Shown here piece by piece: positions 25,561 to 34,410 of a stretch of 64,000 nt of DNA (position 1 is its first letter; each line of letters opens with the position of its first letter). The notes under the pieces are model-generated. The model saw only the letters and a list, made by a program, of their open reading frames with translations, ran no database searches and was not told the DNA's origin. Location: the NCBI GenBank assembly GCA_947305245.1, contig CAMZDG010000017.1, positions 1-64,000 of the forward strand, given 5' to 3'. Made by a program: the position numbers and the translations under genes. The DNA comes from an uncultured Lachnospiraceae bacterium (GTDB taxonomy: Bacteria > Bacillota > Clostridia > Lachnospirales > Lachnospiraceae).

Positions 25561-25644
25561 TTGACAGAAATGGCATCAGCGGCTACAATAGGGATGCATA
25601 ATTGTTACAGAAATGTTACAAATTTGTTGAATTATTGCTACAAT
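25561..25644 (+). promoter_or_regulatory. Two tandem promoters with direct TGTTACA repeats upstream of the NlpC/P60 gene
   Basis: P1: TTGACA (25561-25566), 17 bp, TACAAT (25584-25589). P2: TTACAA (25616-25621), 17 bp, TACAAT (25639-25644). Two direct TGTTACA copies (25603-25609 and 25614-25620) overlap the P2 -35 region and could be regulator sites. Two complete promoters 55 bp apart suggest conditional control of the wall hydrolase. Confidence 0.7.
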
Positions 25645-25666
25645 AGAAAAGATTGGGATCATCGCG

Positions 25667-26914
25667 ATGCAAATGAGAATTCATAGAGTTCAAAAGAGTT
25701 TCTGTTTTTGCCTGGCTGCCTTGGCAGCCCTGTTTTTACTGCCTTCAAATGCTTTGGCGGCACGCGCTGAAGTGGGGGAGCTTTGCGCGGAGCCGGCGAT
25801 GGAAGCCGTGTCAGGGATCCAGATCGTTTTGGGAGACACGCTCGGCGCCGGGATCGGCACTTTGGAGCAAAAGCAAGAGAGCGAATATGCGGATCTTGCC
25901 ATCGCAAAGGTGGACAAGTACGTGAACGTTCGGAGCATGCCAAGCACGGACGGGAAGATCTTAGGAAAGATTTATAATGGCGCGGTGGCTCACGTCATCG
26001 AAACCGCCGGCGAGGAAGGGGACTGGTTCCACGTCACCAGCGGCAGCGTCGAGGGATATATTAAGGCGGAGTATTTTATTTACGGGGAGGACGCGGCAGA
26101 GGTCATCGAGGATTACGTGACCCGGTATGCCGTGATCAAGGCTTCGCGCCTCAACGTCAGGAAAGAGAATTCGACGGCGTCCAAGCGGATCGGATATCTG
26201 GACCAGGGCGAGAAGGCAAAGGTGCTCGAGAACCTGGATGACTGGCTGAAGGTGGAATATTCCGAAGGACAGACGGGTTATGTTTCCGCGGAGTACGTGG
26301 AAGTGGAAGAGGAGTTCACTTATGCCATCTCTATCGAGGAGGAGAGGGCACAGATCGCAAGGCAGAAGGAGCTGGAGGAGCGCAAGAGGCGGGAAGAGGC
26401 CGAGCAGAAGGCAAGACAGGAGCAGGCGGCAGCAGACGCGGCTGCAGCGCAGGCAGCAAACGGTGAAGGCACTTCGGAAGCCGTGACGGGCGAAGAGGCA
26501 GGCACGGGAGAGATCACGCCGGCGGCAGCGTATTCCACGAATCAGGAGCTTCGGGATTCCCTTGTGGAATATGCATTGCAGTTCGTTGGGAACCGCTACG
26601 TTAACGGCGGAAACAGCCTGACGGAGGGGACGGACTGTTCCGGATTTACCAAGCTGATCTATGCGGAGTACGGGTATTCTCTGGGAAGAACGCCCGCAAG
26701 CCAGCTGTCTTCGGCGGGCCGGAGCATTGATTACAGTGAGATCCAAAAGGGTGACATCATCTGCTACAGCTCCAACGGCGGAAAGAGCTGTACGCACGTG
26801 GCGATCTATATCGGCGACGGCATGATCGTTCATGCGGCAAACAGCAAGAAGGGGATCTGCACGCAGAAGGCGATCTACAGCACGATCATGGGCGTGAAAA
26901 ACATAATTGATTAA
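25667..26914 (+). CDS. Secreted NlpC/P60 endopeptidase with two SH3b domains
   Basis: 415 residues. A signal peptide (1-32, ending NALAARA) is followed by two bacterial SH3 domains (about 78-140 and 150-215, each with LNVR/VNVRSMPS and the GxxGYV pattern), then a charged coiled coil rich in Glu, Arg, Gln and Ala (220-290). The NlpC/P60 peptidase (about 300-415) has catalytic C324 in GTDCSGF, H377 in CTHVAIY and H389 in MIVHAAN. It cleaves peptidoglycan stem peptides outside the cell. No strong ribosome site is visible; ATG 25667 or 25673 could start. Two upstream promoters serve it. Confidence 0.95.
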   Translation: MQMRIHRVQKSFCFCLAALAALFLLPSNALAARAEVGELCAEPAMEAVSGIQIVLGDTLGAGIGTLEQKQESEYADLAIAKVDKYVNVRSMPSTDGKILGKIYNGAVAHVIETAGEEGDWFHVTSGSVEGYIKAEYFIYGEDAAEVIEDYVTRYAVIKASRLNVRKENSTASKRIGYLDQGEKAKVLENLDDWLKVEYSEGQTGYVSAEYVEVEEEFTYAISIEEERAQIARQKELEERKRREEAEQKARQEQAAADAAAAQAANGEGTSEAVTGEEAGTGEITPAAAYSTNQELRDSLVEYALQFVGNRYVNGGNSLTEGTDCSGFTKLIYAEYGYSLGRTPASQLSSAGRSIDYSEIQKGDIICYSSNGGKSCTHVAIYIGDGMIVHAANSKKGICTQKAIYSTIMGVKNIID

Positions 26915-27019
26915 AAATACTTTCCTTACTTGGAAATTTGTATTATAATGCCGTTAAGTGTTTGATGACGGCACAGGATCAAAATTTGTCGAAAAGAAAA
27001 ACGCGAAAGGATGAAAAGT

Positions 27020-27949
27020 ATGAAGAAAATGAGATTTGTAACGAAGGGACTCGTCCTGCTCATGATGGGCGTGATGCTCGCAGGATGCAGCGACAAGGCT
27101 ACCGTAAAGGACGAGGATAAGAAGACGGAGTCCGAAGAGAGCAAGAAGGCGTCGAAGGAGGATTCCAAGGAAGCTTCCCAGGAAGGATCCAAGGAAGATG
27201 CTTCGAGCGAAGCAGGCAGCAGTGAGGTAAGTTCCAGTGAAGAGATTTCCGGCGGAGACCTCAAGCCCATCAACGAGGGCGGCAACGGGGGTTCCGCGCA
27301 GGGTTCTGACCTTGTGCAGGAATATCGTGACAGCATGAAGAACTTCTCCATGGAAGGGAAAATGATCTCCTACGACATGAACATGGCAGAGGAAGGCATG
27401 GACATTGACCTCGCCATGAAGTTTGGCGTGAAGGACGGCGGCTCCTATATGTACCTGGCTGTTCCGACGCAGGATGGCGGGGCAAGCAGTCTGGAGTTCA
27501 TCTATCTGGCGGATCAGGCAGCTTATCTGAGGATCGTGATCCCCGGAGAGGATCCCGTTGCTTACATGACCAAGAATCTTGATCCGGAAGAGGCAAGTGA
27601 CATGAACATTGTCGGAGATCTGTCAGGCCTGACCACCGGTGAGAACGGGGACATTCCTGAAATGGAATATGTTGGCGAGGAGACGATAGGCGGCGTGAAA
27701 TATGATGTTTTGAAGCCTGTTGATGATGATACGGGTATCTGCGCTTACTTCAATCCAAAGACCAAGGAACTGGAGAAGATGACAGTTGAGGCAGAAGGAC
27801 AGAAGATATTGATGTCCATTCTTCCCATGGACTTTGAACTGAAACCCATTCCCGGTGCCGAGGAGCAGGATTCGGAATCCTTTGCCATGACCATGATGAT
27901 GGGCATGCTTGGCGTGATCTACAGCACCGGCGGATTTGACCTGGACTAA
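27020..27949 (+). CDS. Predicted lipoprotein with Ser/Glu/Lys-rich linker (LolA-like/DUF6612-type)
   Basis: 309 residues. Lipobox LAGC with Cys23, followed by a long low-complexity linker of Ser, Glu, Lys and Asp (about 28-75) that would project the domain through the wall. The C-terminal domain (about 95-309) is beta-rich with strands such as MISYDMNMAEEGMDIDLAMKF and resembles LolA/LppX-like lipoprotein folds found in Firmicutes lipoproteins. No exact family is claimed. ATG 27020 follows AAAGG. A TATAAT at 26944-26949 may drive it. A hairpin terminator follows. Confidence 0.82.
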   Translation: MKKMRFVTKGLVLLMMGVMLAGCSDKATVKDEDKKTESEESKKASKEDSKEASQEGSKEDASSEAGSSEVSSSEEISGGDLKPINEGGNGGSAQGSDLVQEYRDSMKNFSMEGKMISYDMNMAEEGMDIDLAMKFGVKDGGSYMYLAVPTQDGGASSLEFIYLADQAAYLRIVIPGEDPVAYMTKNLDPEEASDMNIVGDLSGLTTGENGDIPEMEYVGEETIGGVKYDVLKPVDDDTGICAYFNPKTKELEKMTVEAEGQKILMSILPMDFELKPIPGAEEQDSESFAMTMMMGMLGVIYSTGGFDLD

Positions 27950-27977
27950 GCGGTTTTCAGTAATTTTTGACGACTTC

Positions 27978-28006
27978 AAACGCCTTCCCACCACGGGGAG
28001 GCGTTT
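27978..28006 (+). terminator. Terminator-like hairpin after the lipoprotein gene
   Basis: AAACGCCTTCCC pairs with GGGGAGGCGTTT (one G-U) around a short loop. The U tract is poor, so efficiency is uncertain. Confidence 0.7.
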
Positions 28007-28090
28007 CATCTTTAGAAAATCTTTGTTTTTTTCTGCGTGGAATATTTATTTTCGGGTATATAATGGGAGTATATAAGGAGGCATGGGCTT

Positions 28091-28807
28091 ATGGGCAAGA
28101 AATACAGCATTCTCATCGTGGAGGATGACAAGGAGATCCGGGACGGCATCGAGATCTACTTAAAGAATCAGGGCTATGAAGTATATAAAGCGGCCAACGG
28201 ACTGGAGGGCCTGAAGATCGTGGAGGCCGTGGAGATCCACCTGGCAGTCCTGGACATCATGATGCCGGTGATGGACGGCGTGACGATGCTCATGAAGGTG
28301 CGAAACCTTGGCTATGAGTTCCCCGTGCTGATGCTCTCGGCGAAATCAGAAGAAGTGGACAAGGTAGTCGGACTGAACATGGGGGCGGATGATTACGTCA
28401 CGAAGCCCTTTACGCCGCTGGAACTCCTCGCAAGGATCAACTCCCACCTGCGCCGTTATGAAAAATATTTGCAGGCGACGGTCGGAGAGGAAGCGAAGGA
28501 GAGCGATACGGTGTTCCGCCTCGGCGGGCTGGAGCTCAATGAGGAGACGGTACAGCTCCTTGTGGACGGGGAGCCCGTGAAGCTTACGCCCATGGAGTTT
28601 CGCATCGTGCAGCTCCTGATGAAGAATCCCGGAAGAGTGTTTTCCGCGGATGAGATCTATGAGCGGGTATGGAATGAAAAGGCCGTGAACACGGACACCA
28701 TCATGGTGCACGTGAGAAACATCCGTGAGAAGATCGAAGTAGATCCTAAAAATCCCCGTTACCTCAAGGTAGTCTGGGGCGTCGGTTATAAGATGGAGAA
28801 ACAATGA
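28091..28807 (+). CDS. OmpR/PhoB-family response regulator
   Basis: 238 residues. The receiver (1-120) has E11/D12/D13, phosphoacceptor D55 in VLDIMMPVMDG and K in YVTKPFTP. The C-terminal winged helix (about 140-238) has the typical LTPMEFRIVQLLMKNPGRVFS and final VWGVGYKM. It binds DNA as a dimer after phosphorylation. ATG 28091 follows AAGGAGGC. TATAAT at 28059-28064 is a likely -10. The kinase gene starts one base after its stop codon, so the pair is a two-component system of unknown stimulus. Confidence 0.96.
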   Translation: MGKKYSILIVEDDKEIRDGIEIYLKNQGYEVYKAANGLEGLKIVEAVEIHLAVLDIMMPVMDGVTMLMKVRNLGYEFPVLMLSAKSEEVDKVVGLNMGADDYVTKPFTPLELLARINSHLRRYEKYLQATVGEEAKESDTVFRLGGLELNEETVQLLVDGEPVKLTPMEFRIVQLLMKNPGRVFSADEIYERVWNEKAVNTDTIMVHVRNIREKIEVDPKNPRYLKVVWGVGYKMEKQ

Positions 28808-28808
28808 C

Positions 28809-31124
28809 ATGAAACGATTCTGGAACTGGAAAACTGCATTGATGGGAATTCTGACGGCACTGATCCTGGCGTCCATTTCGGCGATCGCCTTTGCGGCGTA
28901 TTGTCAGTATCTGAGGGCAAAGGAGAATTCTTCGACCTCCGTGTCGTTGGAGGTGAGTGACGACGGGTCCGAGAAATCCCAGAGTGTCGTCGTCGCCTCA
29001 GGGGGAGACGGGGATTCTGTGGTCCTGGACGCGACGCCCACCCTGGACACGCTCCGGTATATTTATTACTATCACTATGTTCTGTACAAGGAGCTCTGTG
29101 ACAGAAAGCTGGCCTTGGCGGGACAGGAGCCATATCTTCGTTATGAGGATCTGTTCTATCCCGAGCTGACGGAGCTGGAGGTGCCCACCGCCTATCGAAA
29201 TGAGGACGTGCAGGGCATGCAGCTCCAATATGAAACGATGGTGGAGCTGGCCAGACAGAACGTAGAGGAGAGCCTGAAGGGCTACGAGAATGATTTCGCG
29301 AGCTTTAACGAACAGTATGACTATTGGATCGTTGACGGGGAAAACATCTCCTTCATCCTGAGCAACCGTGAGATGAATAACATTGATCGGATCGATACGT
29401 CAGACTATGCATTTCTGTTCCAGGTAAATTATGATGAGCACGGCGTGCCGACCATCGCGGAGAAGAATCTGTATTCGGGCAATCCGGACATGCTCCGGAA
29501 GAACGTTAACAGCGTCCTGCATGCGAAGATCGCAAACTATCTCGGCGGGAGCGTGGATACGAATGGCATCGAATATCCCTTCCTGAGAGATGCCATTGAC
29601 AAGGCCCTGATCATAAAGAGGCCCGTCAACTGCACCATTGTCATCGGCATTACCTGGGAGAAGTATCACAACAATTTTGGATATACGTTTTATGACAGCG
29701 ATTATTTAGATTATTTCCGTAAGCTCGGAACGCTTTCCGTCAAGGCATTCTGCTTTGCGATCCTCGGGATCGCTGCCCTATGCGGCGCGCTTTGGCTCAA
29801 TCCCGGATCCGAGGAAAAGCGCAGGGACAGGATCCTTGCAAAGGCTCCGCTGGAGCTTGTGGCCGCACTTGTCTTTCTCATTTACAGCGGCGAGTACGTG
29901 CTGCACAGCTGGATGACGGATCTATGCCTCGGGATGCGCGTGGATTACGTGTCCGCTTATCTGTATGTCTTTTTTATCTGCCTGATCGCCTGGTACGTGG
30001 GCGGCTGCGCGGGGGAGCTCCGGATCCTTGGCATTTGGGGCTATCTGAAAAAGAGATGCCTTCTTCTGATCGTCGGATCCTTCCTGGGAAAGCGGTGTCT
30101 GAAGATCTACCGGGAGTATCAGGAGATCAACCTTGGCATGGATCTGAGGGGAAAGATCCGAAGACTTGTGATCTTTAACGCCCTGATCGTCTCCGTTTGC
30201 TGCTGCGGGTGGTTTTTGGGGATCATCGGAGTAATCCTATATTCCATCTTCCTGTTTTTCCTAGTCATACAGTACGTGACGGCAGTGCAGAAGGATTATC
30301 AGAAGCTTCAGCGCATGACCATGGAAATGTCGGAAGGGAATCTGAAGTATGAGCCGGAAGAGAGCCTGGGGCTGTTTGAACCCGTGAAGGAGGATCTGGT
30401 GCAGATCCGGAACGGGTTCGACAAGGCCGTGCAGGAAGAGGTCAAGAGTCATAAGATGAAGACGGAGCTGATCACGAATGTGTCGCATGACTTAAAGACG
30501 CCCCTGACGGCCATCATCACTTACGTAAACCTCCTCAAGGAGAAGAACCTGACGGAGGAGCAACGAGAGCAATACGTGAACACGCTGGATCAAAAATCCC
30601 TGCGCTTAAAGCGCCTCATCGAGGATCTCTTCGAGGTCAGCAAGGCGAACTCCGGCAACGTGCAGCTAAACCTCCAGAATTGCGACCTTGCGAATCTGAT
30701 CAAGCAATGCTATTATGAAAACAAGGAAAAGCTGGAGGAGAAGAATCTGACCACAAGGCTGTCCTTCCCGGAGGAGAAGGTGATCCTGAAGCTGGACAGT
30801 GAAAAGACGTATCGCATTTATGAAAATCTCTTCAATAACATTGCGAAATACGCCATGTCCGGGACCAGGGTTTACGTTACGATGACGGATGAGAAGGACC
30901 GCGTGGTCGTGTCCGTGAAGAACATTACGGAGGCGGAGCTCTACGTGCCCGCGGAGGAACTGGCGGAGCGTTTTGTGCGGGGCGATGCCTCGCGCGGAAG
31001 CGTGGAAGGAAGCGGCCTTGGCCTTGCCATCGTGCGAAGCTTTACGGAGATTCAGGGAGGAAAGCTTGACCTCGAGATCGACGGTGATCTGTTTAAGGTG
31101 ACGACAATCTGGAGAAAGCCGTAA
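28809..31124 (+). CDS. Large multi-pass sensor histidine kinase
   Basis: 771 residues. One N-terminal helix (15-35), a large outside domain (about 36-300) with a Tyr-rich segment RYIYYYHYVLYKELCDRKL, then several transmembrane helices between about 305 and 500 (including LGMRVDYVSAYLYVFFICLIAWYV), a HAMP-like linker, HisKA with H560 in NVSHDLKTPLTAI, and HATPase with an N box (ENLFNNIAKYA) and G box SGLGLAIV. It phosphorylates the adjacent OmpR-type regulator. The extracellular domain suggests sensing of an envelope or external signal. The first in-frame ATG follows ATGGAGAAAC. Confidence 0.95.
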   Translation: MKRFWNWKTALMGILTALILASISAIAFAAYCQYLRAKENSSTSVSLEVSDDGSEKSQSVVVASGGDGDSVVLDATPTLDTLRYIYYYHYVLYKELCDRKLALAGQEPYLRYEDLFYPELTELEVPTAYRNEDVQGMQLQYETMVELARQNVEESLKGYENDFASFNEQYDYWIVDGENISFILSNREMNNIDRIDTSDYAFLFQVNYDEHGVPTIAEKNLYSGNPDMLRKNVNSVLHAKIANYLGGSVDTNGIEYPFLRDAIDKALIIKRPVNCTIVIGITWEKYHNNFGYTFYDSDYLDYFRKLGTLSVKAFCFAILGIAALCGALWLNPGSEEKRRDRILAKAPLELVAALVFLIYSGEYVLHSWMTDLCLGMRVDYVSAYLYVFFICLIAWYVGGCAGELRILGIWGYLKKRCLLLIVGSFLGKRCLKIYREYQEINLGMDLRGKIRRLVIFNALIVSVCCCGWFLGIIGVILYSIFLFFLVIQYVTAVQKDYQKLQRMTMEMSEGNLKYEPEESLGLFEPVKEDLVQIRNGFDKAVQEEVKSHKMKTELITNVSHDLKTPLTAIITYVNLLKEKNLTEEQREQYVNTLDQKSLRLKRLIEDLFEVSKANSGNVQLNLQNCDLANLIKQCYYENKEKLEEKNLTTRLSFPEEKVILKLDSEKTYRIYENLFNNIAKYAMSGTRVYVTMTDEKDRVVVSVKNITEAELYVPAEELAERFVRGDASRGSVEGSGLGLAIVRSFTEIQGGKLDLEIDGDLFKVTTIWRKP

Positions 31125-31141
31125 GGGCGCGGAGGGCTTGC

Positions 31142-32320
31142 ATGGACAATTTCATTTATGACACTCCCACGAGAGTGTACTTTGGAAAAGAGCAGGAAAA
31201 GAAGGTAGGAGAGATCCTCGCGGAGTATGGCGCGAAAAAGGTGCTGATCCATTATGGCGGAGGAAGCGCCGTGCGGAGCGGGCTGATCGGGCTCGTGGAG
31301 GAGTGCTTAAAGGCGCAGGGGATCGAGTACGTGCTCCTCGGCGGCGTACAGCCTAATCCGGAGATCAAGATGGTCCGCAGGGGAGTGGAGCTTTGCCTTA
31401 GGGAGGGCGTGGACTTTATTCTCGCCGTGGGCGGCGGTTCCGTGATGGATTCCGCAAAGGCCATTGCGAACGGCGCGGCAGACCCTTCGGTGGATCCATG
31501 GGACTACAACATGGGCAAGGCGCAGCCGAAAAAGACCCTTCGGAAGGGATGCATTCTCACGCTTTCGGCAGCAGGCTCTGAGATGAGCAATTCCTGTGTG
31601 ATCACGGACGAGGAGCAGAGCATGAAGCGGGGCTATGGCAGTCCCATGAACCGCATGAATTTTGCGATCGAGAATCCCGAGCTGACTTATACCGTGGATG
31701 CCTATCAGACGGCCTGCGGCGCCGTGGACATTGCAATGCACACGATCGAGCGGTATTTCTGTCCCGGGGAAGACACTTATCTTACGGACGCGATCGCGGA
31801 GGCCGTGATGAAGAGCGTGAGGAAGGCCGGCGAGGATTGCATCAAGAATCCCAGGGATTACGTGGCGCGCGCGAATATGATGTGGGCTTCCTCGCTTGCA
31901 CATAACGGTCTGACACAGTGCGGACGCGCTTTCCAGTTGGTGGTGCATCAGCTGGAGCATGAGGTTTCCGGAATGTATCCGAAGGTGGCGCACGGCGCGG
32001 GACTTGCGGCGCTTTGGTGCAGCTGGGCGAGATACGTCTATCAGGCGAACGTGCCGAGATTCCTGCAGTGGAGCCAAAACGTCTGGAACGTGGACGTTAA
32101 CTATGAACATCCCGAGGAGACCGTGCTTCGCGCGATCGATCTGCAGGAGAACTATTATCGGTCGATTGGCATGCCCACCTGTCTTTCGGAGCTTGGCGTG
32201 AAGGAGGAAGACCTGGAGACCTTGGCGCTTCGGTGCAGCAGGGACAAGACGCGCACGCTGATCGGGTATAAGCCGCTGGCGTATGAGGACGTGCTGGAGA
32301 TCTTCCGCATGGCATTCTAA
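31142..32320 (+). CDS. Iron-containing alcohol dehydrogenase (BdhA/YqhD-like)
   Basis: 392 residues of the Fe-ADH family. The nucleotide-binding GGGSVMDSAKAIA is near 97-109. Metal ligands are expected in the AMHTIERYF and HQLEHEVSGMYPKVAHGAG segments (about 195-280), where the conserved histidines are present. The size and sequence style are those of NAD(P)H-dependent butanol/aldehyde reductases of Clostridia that dispose of reducing power in fermentation. ATG 31142 follows GCGGAGGG. It begins 17 bp after the kinase gene, so it may be cotranscribed with the two-component system, a possible regulatory link. Confidence 0.94.
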   Translation: MDNFIYDTPTRVYFGKEQEKKVGEILAEYGAKKVLIHYGGGSAVRSGLIGLVEECLKAQGIEYVLLGGVQPNPEIKMVRRGVELCLREGVDFILAVGGGSVMDSAKAIANGAADPSVDPWDYNMGKAQPKKTLRKGCILTLSAAGSEMSNSCVITDEEQSMKRGYGSPMNRMNFAIENPELTYTVDAYQTACGAVDIAMHTIERYFCPGEDTYLTDAIAEAVMKSVRKAGEDCIKNPRDYVARANMMWASSLAHNGLTQCGRAFQLVVHQLEHEVSGMYPKVAHGAGLAALWCSWARYVYQANVPRFLQWSQNVWNVDVNYEHPEETVLRAIDLQENYYRSIGMPTCLSELGVKEEDLETLALRCSRDKTRTLIGYKPLAYEDVLEIFRMAF

Positions 32321-32348
32321 TCTTTTTCTAAAAAATTGAAAATGGATA

Positions 32349-32447
32349 TTGACTATTTCTGATATTGGTGTTATAACACAAGTAGAACAAGAAAGAGCCA
32401 ACGAGAAGAGAAAGCTTGCTGTCCGGGAACTGACAGTGAGCTTTTTT
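32349..32447 (+). promoter_or_regulatory. Promoter and leader with an intrinsic-terminator-like hairpin upstream of dnaJ
   Basis: TTGACT (32349-32354), 17 bp, TATAAC (32372-32377). About 30 nt after the expected start lies the stem AAAGCTTGCTGTC (32411-32423) with GACAGTGAGCTTT (32432-32444), ending in a T run, still 60 bp before the gene. This has the architecture of an attenuated leader. Alternatively the hairpin terminates readthrough from the dehydrogenase gene and a closer promoter drives dnaJ. No CIRCE element (HrcA site) is present. Confidence 0.7.
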
Positions 32448-32508
32448 CGAAGGGCGCGCCGGGCAGGCTTTGGCGCGGCAGAAAATGTGGGGAAAGGAGT
32501 GAGAAAGC

Positions 32509-33645
32509 ATGGCAAAACGAGATTATTATGATATACTTGGAGTTAAGAAGGATGCCAAGGAGCAGGAGATCAAGAGTGCATACCGTAAGCTTGCAAAGAA
32601 GTATCACCCTGACTCCAATCCAAATAATAAGCAGGCAGAGCAGACGTTCAAGGAGGTGACGGAGGCCTATAACGTGCTTTCGGACAAGGAGAAGAAGCGT
32701 CTGTATGATAAGTTTGGGCATGCGGCTTTTGACGGCAGTATGGGGAGCGACCCCGAGGCCTTCGCAAGAGAGAGGGAGCAGTATTACCGAGGCCAGGCAG
32801 GGCAAGGTGCTTGGTCAGGGTTTACGGGCTCTGGCGGACAGGGTACCTGGTCAGGGTTTACAGGCTCTGGCGGACAGGGTACCTGGTCAGGGTTTACAGG
32901 CTCTGGCGGACAGGGTGCTTGGTCAGGGTTTACGGGCTCTGGCGGGCAGGGGACTTGGTCAAGATATACTGGGGCAGGCGGGCAGGGTTCCAGTGGCTTT
33001 GGCGGGCAGTATGACGGCGCTACCTGGGAGTTCGATGATGATGTTTTGAAGGCCTTCTTTGGAGGAAGAGGGTTTGACGGCAGCGAGGATTATGTGTATG
33101 AGGCGCCCGGAGGGAACGACCTTCTCGGGGAGATCACGGTTTCGTTCCGCGATGCGGCCCTTGGATGCGAAAAGGTGATTACGGTGGCGCAGCAGGGAAC
33201 GGCGCATGGCAAGGAGCAGAATTTGGCCGTGAAGATCCCTGCAGGCATCGAGGAGGGACAGTCCATAAGGCTTCGCGGCAAAGGACACGTGGGAAGAAAC
33301 GGCCGCGCCGGGGACCTTCTCATCAAGGTGCACGTGCTGGAGGATCAGGTCTTTACGAGAAAGGGAAAGGACGTCTACGTCACGGAGAAGATCCCTTATA
33401 CGACGGCGATCCTTGGCGGTGAGGCTGAATTCCAGACGCTCTACGGCAGGGTGAAATGTCAGGTTCCGGCAGGCAGTCAGTCGGGCACGAAAATGAGACT
33501 GCGGGGCAAGGGGATCGCGGCTGCCAAGGGAGGCAGGGGCGATGAATACGTGACCTTGCAGATCGCGGTGCCGAAGAATGTTTCCGAGAAGGAAAAAGAG
33601 CTGCTGCGGGAGCTGGAAAAGCTCCAGACCAGAAGAAGCGCGTAA
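32509..33645 (+). CDS. DnaJ/CbpA-type co-chaperone with repeat-expanded Gly/Phe linker
   Basis: 378 residues. J domain 1-70 with HPD at 33-35 for stimulating DnaK. A Gly/Ser/Trp/Phe-rich linker (about 95-170) contains five 12-residue tandem repeats ([12 protein letters not shown] type). The C-terminal substrate-binding domains (about 205-378) have no CxxCxGxG zinc finger, so this is a class B (CbpA-like) DnaJ. The start follows GGGAAAGGAG. The main dnaK-dnaJ operon is not in the window, so this is an accessory J protein. The linker repeats are in frame and could change length without breaking the protein. Confidence 0.94.
   Translation: MAKRDYYDILGVKKDAKEQEIKSAYRKLAKKYHPDSNPNNKQAEQTFKEVTEAYNVLSDKEKKRLYDKFGHAAFDGSMGSDPEAFAREREQYYRGQAGQGAWSGFTGSGGQGTWSGFTGSGGQGTWSGFTGSGGQGAWSGFTGSGGQGTWSRYTGAGGQGSSGFGGQYDGATWEFDDDVLKAFFGGRGFDGSEDYVYEAPGGNDLLGEITVSFRDAALGCEKVITVAQQGTAHGKEQNLAVKIPAGIEEGQSIRLRGKGHVGRNGRAGDLLIKVHVLEDQVFTRKGKDVYVTEKIPYTTAILGGEAEFQTLYGRVKCQVPAGSQSGTKMRLRGKGIAAAKGGRGDEYVTLQIAVPKNVSEKEKELLRELEKLQTRRSA
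32800..32979 (+). repeat. Five tandem 36-bp coding repeats in dnaJ
   Basis: Units start at 32800, 32836, 32872, 32908 and 32944. The first four are nearly identical at the DNA level, mostly differing by GCT/ACC codons and a few silent bases; the fifth has diverged (WSRYTGAG). The period is a multiple of three, so slippage alters linker length in frame. Confidence 0.95.
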
Positions 33646-33733
33646 TGCTCTAGGCCAAAAGAAGTGCGTAACGTGCGGTGGCATGGAAGAAGCATAAAAA
33701 GGAATGTGCGAAGCGAGTAAAGGAGGATTAGAC

Positions 33734-34195
33734 ATGGCAAAGAATGAGATACAGGTGCATGCGCCCAAGGCAGGAAGAAAGCCGAAGATCAAGCCCTATG
33801 AGCATCGGACGCAGTATCATGAGACGGATCCGCAGGGGATCATCCATCATGCCAATTACGTAAAGTGGATGGAGGAGGCCAGGATGAACCTTCTGGATCA
33901 GCTGGGCATGGGCTATCGGCAGATGGAGGAGCTGGAGATCATCTCGCCCGTGTTATCCCTGTCCATAGAGTATCGCGGCGCCGTGAAATTTGACGAGACA
34001 GTCATGATTGAGACCAAGCTCCTTTCCTATGACGGACTTGGCATGGAGATCGCGTATCGCATCTACGACAAGGAGACGGGTGAGGATAAGGCCGTGGCGC
34101 GGAGTAAGCACGGGTTCCTAAATAAGTCCGGAATTCCGATCTCCTTAAACCGCATCTACCCGGAGCTCGACACAAAGTTCTTTGAATTCAAGTAA
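33734..34195 (+). CDS. Acyl-CoA thioesterase, 4HBT hotdog fold
   Basis: 153 residues. ATG 33734 follows AAAGGAGGA; the earlier in-frame ATG 33704 lacks a site. The hotdog active-site segment YHETDPQGIIHHANYVKWME has the family aspartate (D32) and the HHANY helix start, as in YbgC/FadM-type thioesterases. It hydrolyses acyl-CoA or acyl-ACP thioesters; the substrate cannot be read. It lies 88 bp after dnaJ and ends at a strong terminator. Confidence 0.92.
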   Translation: MAKNEIQVHAPKAGRKPKIKPYEHRTQYHETDPQGIIHHANYVKWMEEARMNLLDQLGMGYRQMEELEIISPVLSLSIEYRGAVKFDETVMIETKLLSYDGLGMEIAYRIYDKETGEDKAVARSKHGFLNKSGIPISLNRIYPELDTKFFEFK

Positions 34196-34203
34196 TCCTG
34201 ATT

Positions 34204-34237
34204 GCCCCTGTTTAACGGCAGGGGCAAAATTTTTTTT
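34204..34237 (+). terminator. Terminator of the thioesterase gene
   Basis: GCCCCTG (34204-34210) and CAGGGGC (34219-34225) followed by AAAA and eight T. Confidence 0.9.
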
Positions 34238-34309
34238 AAATGACCTGCAAACCCCGTCCCCCCGGCTCACCACAAATGACCTGCAAACCCCGTCCCCCTG
34301 GCTCACCAC
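34238..34309. repeat. Two tandem 36-bp REP-like units
   Basis: Two copies of a 36-bp unit (34238-34273 and 34274-34309) that differ at a single base (C versus T in the CCCC[C/T]GGCTC part). On the other strand each contains GGGGACGGGGTTTGCAGG, the style of short dispersed repeats in Clostridia genomes. It lies between a terminator and the exonuclease III gene. Confidence 0.9.
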
Positions 34310-34410
34310 AAGAAAAAAAGAAAAAGGATGAAATTCTCCGGGGAAGATGGTAGAATAGAAAGAGTAAGGAACCAGACAAGGTTTGGCGAGATAAGACAAA
34401 GGAGAAAGCG

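Noticed and set aside
32349..32508. CIRCE heat-shock element before dnaJ
   Set aside because: No TTAGCACTC-N9-GAGTGCTAA repeat is present.
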